DNA of 21,713 bases. It comes from a virus. Positions 15,346 through 21,713 of this stretch are shown here, piece after piece; positions within the stretch are counted from its first letter, which is position 1; each line of letters begins with the position of its first letter. The translations under genes and the position numbers were made by a program. The DNA lies in IMG/VR virus record IMGVR_UViG_3300044726_000029, positions 1 through 21,713 of that record, one strand, 5' to 3'. The notes under the pieces are model-generated. The model did no database searches. It had not been told where the DNA came from and saw only the letters and a list, made by a program, of their open reading frames with translations.

Positions 15346-15501
15346 TTACGCCCGCTTCCCGCAGCAGCCACTCGCCGAGGTGGGGCGCGAGATGCCAGCT
15401 TTCGGTTTCGGCACAGACAGCTTGCCCAGCGGACGCGACGTCTTCACGACCGAGGGTTTGGGTAGCATGTGCGCGGGTTTGGTACCAAGGCCGAACGCCA
15501 T
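15346..15501 (-). CDS. Small basic protein, unknown function
   Basis: A 51-residue protein of low complexity, rich in Lys, Pro and Ser, ending in CCGKRA. I do not recognise it. The ATG at 15501 (MAFGLG) is preferred because AAGGCGGTGA lies just upstream. An in-frame GTG at 15531 would add ten residues but has no clear ribosome site. It is the first gene after the promoter candidate and lies three bases before the next start. Its place ahead of the scaffold suggests a head-assembly or minor virion role, but this is context only. Confidence 0.5.
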   Translation of the reverse strand: MAFGLGTKPAHMLPKPSVVKTSRPLGKLSVPKPKAGISRPTSASGCCGKRA

Positions 15502-15557
15502 GAAATCACCGCCTTTCTGGTATGAATCCACCCCGGCGACGCCAGGGGGGCCGCGTC

Positions 15558-15586
15558 ATTGTGGGTAGTCAAATACAGTATGTCAA
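15558..15586 (-). promoter_or_regulatory. Sigma70-like promoter upstream of the capsid gene cluster
   Basis: On the minus strand, TTGACA (15586-15581, a perfect -35 box) is followed after exactly 17 bases by CACAAT (15563-15558, four of six matches to TATAAT). It lies in the widest gap of the window (15502-15614), between the last fibre gene and the first small gene of the capsid cluster. The position would allow extra expression of scaffold and capsid protein. The start site would fall near 15551. No experimental support; similar hexamer pairs can occur by chance, but the spacing and location are favourable. Confidence 0.5.
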
Positions 15587-15614
15587 GGCCCAAACAGCAC
15601 TAGCCCTTGCGCTC

Positions 15615-16700
15615 TCAGGGGAGCGCCAGCACCTTCGCTCGGGCCTGCACGTAACCCAGGGTGGCCGTGACCGGGGTGATGCCAGGGCTATGCTCGAACC
15701 GCGCCAGCAGCTGCATGGTGTCAGGAGGGACGTTGATAACCGGAGTACCAGTAGCGTCAGGCACCGACGTGTCCAAGCGACGCACGCGGTATGTGATGTC
15801 TGCACCGTTACCAGGACAGGTAAGTGTGAAACGCACGTACGTCCCGTTAGTTTTGGGGAAGTTCGAGCCCAAATCGATCTTGTTGGCACTGGCCGGAGTC
15901 ACACTTCCCGCGTGAAAAATCTGCAGGTTAGTGTCAGTGGAATCTGCAGCCAACGTGAATATGCCGACACGCGCTGACGGCTCGCTAGCGCCCATCCCCT
16001 GCTGCCCAAACATGAGCCCCAGCAGCAGCTTCAGCGTCGATGGTACAGATACAAGAGCGAAGTCAATGTAGATCTCGAACCCGCCCTGCCCTGTAGTGCT
16101 ACCCCCGCCCCGCCAGAACACCTTGTTGCTGAGTCCGGTGAGATTGAACGTTATCTCGTTGTTAGGGCCGATCGGGCTGATAACCGCAACATACCCACGA
16201 CTGCCCAGCGCAGACCCAGCACTCGCAGCAACGATATCGACCGACGTAATCCCTGCGATAAACCCAGCATGATTACCGAAATTCCATGACGTGTAGCCCA
16301 TAAGGCCACCGTCCCAGATGTCGCGCCCGTCGCCGCCCGTACCCGCCGCACCTGTCGCACCTGTCGCACCTGTCGCACCTGTCGCGCCCGTAGCACCAGT
16401 GACTGGAGATCCTGCCCCTGTAGGGCCAGTGGCACCCGTAGCACCAGTCGCACCCGTAGGACCCGTCGCAGTGGATGCAGCACCTGTAGGACCCGTCGCA
16501 CCCGTAGGACCTGTCGCACCTGTGTCACCACCATCGGGACCAGTAGGGCCTGTTGCACCCGTAAGACCCGTAGGACCCGTAGGACCTATGGCACCAGCAG
16601 TCGACGTTGGGCCAGTCGGTCCGGTGGGGCCAGTTACACCTGTAGCGCCTGTCGGGCCACCAACATCGCCACAATCATCGCGCCGCGTCGTAATAGGCAT
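15615..16700 (-). CDS. Collagen-like fibre protein (paralogue 2)
   Basis: A 361-residue protein with a short N-terminus ([14 protein letters not shown]), a collagen-like tract at residues about 14-123, and a C-terminal domain at about 128-361. That domain aligns by eye with the preceding gene: [44 protein letters not shown] and LGYVQA. The first cysteine-rich block of the paralogue is reduced here to one cysteine. The collagen tract contains a run of four exact 9-base repeats, which makes length variation by slippage possible. The ATG follows the upstream stop without any gap, so translation is probably coupled. This is the last gene of the fibre cassette. After its TGA comes a 113-base gap that holds a promoter candidate. 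Confidence 0.7.
   Translation of the reverse strand: MPITTRRDDCGDVGGPTGATGVTGPTGPTGPTSTAGAIGPTGPTGLTGATGPTGPDGGDTGATGPTGATGPTGAASTATGPTGATGATGATGPTGAGSPVTGATGATGATGATGATGAAGTGGDGRDIWDGGLMGYTSWNFGNHAGFIAGITSVDIVAASAGSALGSRGYVAVISPIGPNNEITFNLTGLSNKVFWRGGGSTTGQGGFEIYIDFALVSVPSTLKLLLGLMFGQQGMGASEPSARVGIFTLAADSTDTNLQIFHAGSVTPASANKIDLGSNFPKTNGTYVRFTLTCPGNGADITYRVRRLDTSVPDATGTPVINVPPDTMQLLARFEHSPGITPVTATLGYVQARAKVLALP
16332..16661 (-). repeat. Collagen-like Gly-X-Y tract (paralogue 2)
   Basis: About 36 triplets, mostly GPT and GAT, with breaks at [18 protein letters not shown] and AGSPVT. It includes the exact 9-base tandem repeat at 16348-16383. Confidence 0.85.
16348..16383 (-). repeat. Exact 9-bp tandem repeat, four copies
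   Basis: On the plus strand the unit gcacctgtc is repeated four times without change. It encodes part of a GAT-GAT-GAT run in the collagen tract. The neighbouring triplets use varied codons, so this segment is the most homogeneous and probably the youngest part of the tract. Gain or loss of a unit keeps the frame. Confidence 0.85.
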
Positions 16701-17828
16701 CTAGCCGACCGGCGCGAACCACGTGAACGCCTGCACATACCCCATCATTGCGTCAGCTGCAGTGGCACCATTGCCATGCCGCAGCCAGCAATTCATGAAC
16801 GTCGTAGTACTGGGGATGTTCGATGCAGGCGAGCTACCCGCATCAGTCACGCTGGCGTCGAGTCGATGCACGTTGTATGAGATCACCGCGCCATTGCCCA
16901 AGCACACGAACGACAGCCGCACGTAGACGCCAGTTGACTTGGGAAAGTTGCCACCAAGATCCGCCTTGGTACACGCGCCCGACGCGTCGTTGTACATGAT
17001 CTGCAGGTTCGCGTCACCCGAATCCGCGCCAAGGAAGATACAGTTGACATTCGCCGATGGCTCAAACGTTGCCCCTAGCGGGGGCGCTACGCCTGTCGCA
17101 AAAAGCCCGCAGGCAATCTTCATCGTCGACTGCGCCTGCACGATCGCAAGATCGATATCGAGTTCCCACACCCCGCGATCTACCGCATCCCCGCGCCACC
17201 ACATGGGGTTGAGCAGCGTATTGATCGCACCACCGGCATCGCTCTGAGATACCGCCCCCGTGGTGATCCGCATGTACCCGCTGTTCAACAGCGCGCTACC
17301 TGCGTCTGACGCGATCAGTGTGCCGCTCGGAAAATTCTGCAAAATACCGAAGTTAGCGCCTGCGTTCCACGTCGTATACCCAATCAACGAACCGTCCCAG
17401 AGAATCCCTGGTGAGCCCGTAGCACCCGTGGCACCCGTAACACCTGTCGGCCCGGTAGCACCCGTCGGACCCGGCACACCCGACGCGCCACCCGTCGGCC
17501 CAGTGGGGCCAGTGGCACCCGTCGCACCTGTAATCGTGGACGCAGCACCAGTAGGCCCGGTCGCACCTGTAGGACCAGTCGGGCCTGTGGGGCCGGTATC
17601 GCCACCACCCGGACCAGCAGCGCCCGTGGGGCCCGTTGCGCCCGTTGCGCCAGTAGGACCAGTGGGTCCCGGTATATCGGAGCCAGCGCCAGTGGGGCCC
17701 GTCGGCCCTGCAGGACCCGTGGGGCCCGTCGCACCAACAGGAGCTTGGCAGCACTCGCTGCATTCACCACACCCACCGCACAACGGAGAAGGCGGCGCGC
17801 AACTGGTTCGGCGTGTGTTGATGGCCAT
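16701..17828 (-). CDS. Collagen-like fibre protein with Cys-rich N-terminus (paralogue 1)
   Basis: A 375-residue protein. The N-terminus carries six cysteines within residues 10-27 (pattern [11 protein letters not shown] at 17-27), which could cross-link a trimer or bind metal. Residues about 32-141 are a collagen-like Gly-X-Y tract with short breaks. Residues about 143-375 are a globular C-terminal domain beginning [12 protein letters not shown] and containing [32 protein letters not shown] and a closing MMGYVQAF. Every one of these has a counterpart in the next gene, so the two are tandem paralogues. The start MAINTRR also resembles MPITTRR of the neighbour. The stop codon TAG abuts the next ATG directly. 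The likely role is a trimeric virion fibre with a receptor-binding or trimerising head, inferred from architecture only. Confidence 0.7.
   Translation of the reverse strand: MAINTRRTSCAPPSPLCGGCGECSECCQAPVGATGPTGPAGPTGPTGAGSDIPGPTGPTGATGATGPTGAAGPGGGDTGPTGPTGPTGATGPTGAASTITGATGATGPTGPTGGASGVPGPTGATGPTGVTGATGATGSPGILWDGSLIGYTTWNAGANFGILQNFPSGTLIASDAGSALLNSGYMRITTGAVSQSDAGGAINTLLNPMWWRGDAVDRGVWELDIDLAIVQAQSTMKIACGLFATGVAPPLGATFEPSANVNCIFLGADSGDANLQIMYNDASGACTKADLGGNFPKSTGVYVRLSFVCLGNGAVISYNVHRLDASVTDAGSSPASNIPSTTTFMNCWLRHGNGATAADAMMGYVQAFTWFAPVG
17406..17735 (-). repeat. Collagen-like Gly-X-Y tract (paralogue 1)
   Basis: About 36 Gly-X-Y triplets with breaks at AGSDIP, AASTIT and GASGVP. Codons vary, so this is a protein-level repeat more than an exact DNA repeat. 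Confidence 0.85.
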
Positions 17829-17829
17829 G

Positions 17830-18618
17830 CTATTCGGTATCGAACACGTAGGCGTACACGAAGATGTCAGCCGTCAGCGTCGCCACCGCCACCGTCAGCG
17901 AGAAGTAGATCTCCGTCTCCTCGCGCACGTAGCCACCTTCCGTGGTCATCGTGCAGAAGATGTTCTCGTATGGATGCACCGCCGCGTACAGTTGCGACGC
18001 ATCCACCAGCGCATCGCCGGTCTTGTTCGCTTCGGTGTAGATGCCGCCCTGTGGCACTTCGTCATCGTTGCTGCGGTTGTTCACGATGATGCTGTGGATG
18101 AGGTACCGCGTCGCGAGTATCTCGATCGCCTGATCTGCCGTCGTCGACAAGCTCAAATCACGAAGCTCACCGACAAGCGCGACACCCCCGAACGGACCAG
18201 AGGGGCCTGTAGCACCAGTTGCTCCCGTTGCACCCGCTGCTGGCAGCGTAAGTGGAATGTCGGGGTCATGCGTCATCGTGCTCGGCATGCCTGTCACGAC
18301 TGCCGACGACCCGCCCACCGCTTTGCGGAACCGATACTTCCCCGGAACCTTGATCACAATGAGCACGTTGGTGATCGTCAGCTGCACCGGCACGTCGAAC
18401 AGGTAGAAGTCCGTGAAGTTCGTGCCATCCGGCGTCACCTGCAACGCAATTGCATCATCCCCTGCGAGCCCTGCAGCCCACACCACCATCGGCTGGTCGA
18501 CCACCACGAACACATTGGACTCGCTCGCACCGCTCCGCTGCGGAAAGAACCTCCACGCCGAGTCTGTGGTGTTCGGATTCGCTGCGGTGTACGGCTTGCT
18601 GATTGTGCTGATTGGCAT
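17830..18618 (-). CDS. Fibre-like protein with a short collagen-like linker
   Basis: This 262-residue protein has an N-terminal beta-type domain (residues about 30-125) with motifs [14 protein letters not shown] and THDPDIPLT. These correspond to [15 protein letters not shown] and THDPAVPMT in the 19410-21050 gene, so the two N-termini look homologous. Residues 129-142 are a vestigial collagen-like linker ([14 protein letters not shown]). The C-terminal domain (about 148-262) is different from that of any neighbour and contains [15 protein letters not shown] and [13 protein letters not shown]. The arrangement suggests an adaptor or short fibre that shares its attachment site with the long fibre. 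An AGGG sequence five bases before the ATG supports the start. The stop is one base from the next ATG. The precise function is unknown. Confidence 0.65.
   Translation of the reverse strand: MPISTISKPYTAANPNTTDSAWRFFPQRSGASESNVFVVVDQPMVVWAAGLAGDDAIALQVTPDGTNFTDFYLFDVPVQLTITNVLIVIKVPGKYRFRKAVGGSSAVVTGMPSTMTHDPDIPLTLPAAGATGATGATGPSGPFGGVALVGELRDLSLSTTADQAIEILATRYLIHSIIVNNRSNDDEVPQGGIYTEANKTGDALVDASQLYAAVHPYENIFCTMTTEGGYVREETEIYFSLTVAVATLTADIFVYAYVFDTE
18193..18234 (-). repeat. Short collagen-like linker
   Basis: Four to five Gly-X-Y triplets ([14 protein letters not shown]) between the N-terminal anchor-like domain and the C-terminal domain. It may be the remnant or seed of a longer tract. Confidence 0.7.
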
Positions 18619-18627
18619 GTGCGCCCT

Positions 18628-19409
18628 TCAACTCGTCGGGAACGGCCCAGTGGCCGGAGTGTAGTTAGCCGTATACCGCCCAACCCCCTTGGTATATCGG
18701 AAGTTGGCAAAGTAGATGCTCGCTATGGCGTTGGGGGAACGCGCGGCGAGGTTGATCGCTGTAGTACCACTTGCGTTGCCTGAGCCGCTGATGTTCGCCG
18801 ACGACCCCTGCAACACTCCGTCAATGAAGTAGTACGCGAGAACTCCACTGCGCACAACCGCGTGTTTGTGCCAAGCGTCGAGTGGCACTGAATTACTTCC
18901 AGTTCCTAAACTCGCATAGCTGGTTACTTCGGCACTAGCTCGGTAATTAGGAGAAGACTTGGATGGGATGTACCCCCACAACACGCGCCCCGACCCAGAA
19001 TGAAGAAACTCCCAAACCACCGCATTACCGGCGGTGCCGGTATCCCGCACCATCATCGACATTTCGAGGGTGAAATCCCCCTGCGGCATGTTGTAGATTG
19101 CGTTGGTCCCCGTATCCACCATATTGTCACGGGTCGTTGCCAGTGACGTCGCCTGCGACGCATACTCCGCGTAAGCATTCGATAGCGCGGGCGTGCCGGA
19201 GAACACCGCAAACGCGGGACCAGCGCCAGTCGTCGCCAAATTCGGAAACGTCGTCGCGCCGTTGGCACCATCGAACGTCGTCAGGTTGACCACGTTTCCA
19301 AAATATGGATCGGGTGGGGCACCCGTCGTCATCAACAGCGCTGCGTGCGGCGCAGCTTGTTGCTGTTGGTGTGGCGTCCATATACGACGCTGTTCAGGGA
19401 CGATCAGCA

Positions 19410-19410
<1 letters not shown>
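18628..19410 (-). CDS. LamG / concanavalin A-like jelly-roll appendage protein
   Basis: This 260-residue protein is probably a carbohydrate-binding virion protein. After a Gln/His-rich N-terminus (residues about 1-30), the sequence DPYFGNVVNLTTFDGANG..TTF opens a LamG-like jelly roll. It continues with QGDFTLEMSMMVRD, DAWHKHAVVRSG...YFIDG and closes with FANFRYTKGVGRYTANYTPATGPFP. This order, and especially the closing RYTKGVGRYTANYTP signature, matches the concanavalin A-like lectin/glucanase domains common in phage fibres. No glycosidase active site is evident, so binding is likelier than hydrolysis. The start shares one base with the upstream stop (TAATG), though only a weak GGGG purine run precedes it. 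It is the only one of the five appendage genes without a collagen tract. Confidence 0.78.

Positions 19411-21713
<2,303 letters not shown>

Noticed and set aside
15541-15600. Possible terminator after the last fibre gene
   Set aside because: AAGGGC/GGGCCTT and GACGC/GCGTC arms pair only for a few bases with mismatches, and there is no U-tract.
17260-18783. Plus-strand open frame of about 507 codons with Pro-Val-Gly-Pro repeats
   Set aside because: It is the antisense of two collagen-like genes. Reverse-complemented Gly-X-Y codons read as PVGPVAP. The rest is Arg/His-rich, with no ribosome site, and would overlap well-supported minus-strand genes.

Overview
The window is a stretch of a tailed-phage (or prophage) structural region. 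Every supported gene lies on the minus strand, so the order of expression runs from position 21713 down to 1. The genes are packed with overlaps of a few bases or very short gaps, and the sequence is G+C-rich, roughly 60% by eye. The visible parts are a portal, scaffold, HK97-type major capsid protein, two head-tail adaptor candidates, a tail-nozzle-like protein, a lytic transglycosylase and large internal virion candidates. No tail tube, sheath or tape-measure gene is seen. This is the layout of a short-tailed phage (podovirus morphology). A Gram-negative host is likely but not proven. I cannot name a genus from the sequence alone.

Layout in transcription order. (1) 21713-21050: C-terminal third or so of the portal protein, cut by the right edge. 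(2) 21050-15615: five consecutive appendage genes. Four carry collagen-like Gly-X-Y tracts and one is a LamG-type jelly-roll lectin. (3) 15581-12357: an apparent capsid transcription unit. It opens with a good sigma70-like promoter in the largest gap of the window, continues through two small genes, scaffold, major capsid protein and a capsid-associated protein, and closes with a UUCG-loop hairpin terminator. (4) 12339-7021: a small unknown gene, two adaptor/connector proteins, a strikingly cysteine-rich protein, a fibre-like protein with a common phage N-terminal domain, the tail nozzle candidate and a small conserved-looking protein. (5) 7021-1: four Pro/Gly-rich or helical proteins that fit internal or ejected virion proteins, one with an SLT transglycosylase domain, then a very large protein that reaches the left edge, where the coding frame appears to change near position 200.

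Together these genes would build a procapsid (portal, scaffold, capsid protein), decorate it, close the neck and short tail, and load proteins that cross the envelope at infection. The most unusual part is the fibre cassette of duplicated and shuffled collagen-like proteins placed between portal and scaffold. There are no intergenic stretches over 300 bases. The largest are 15502-15614 (promoter) and 12340-12415 (terminator). I see no tRNA, CRISPR array, insertion sequence or plus-strand gene.
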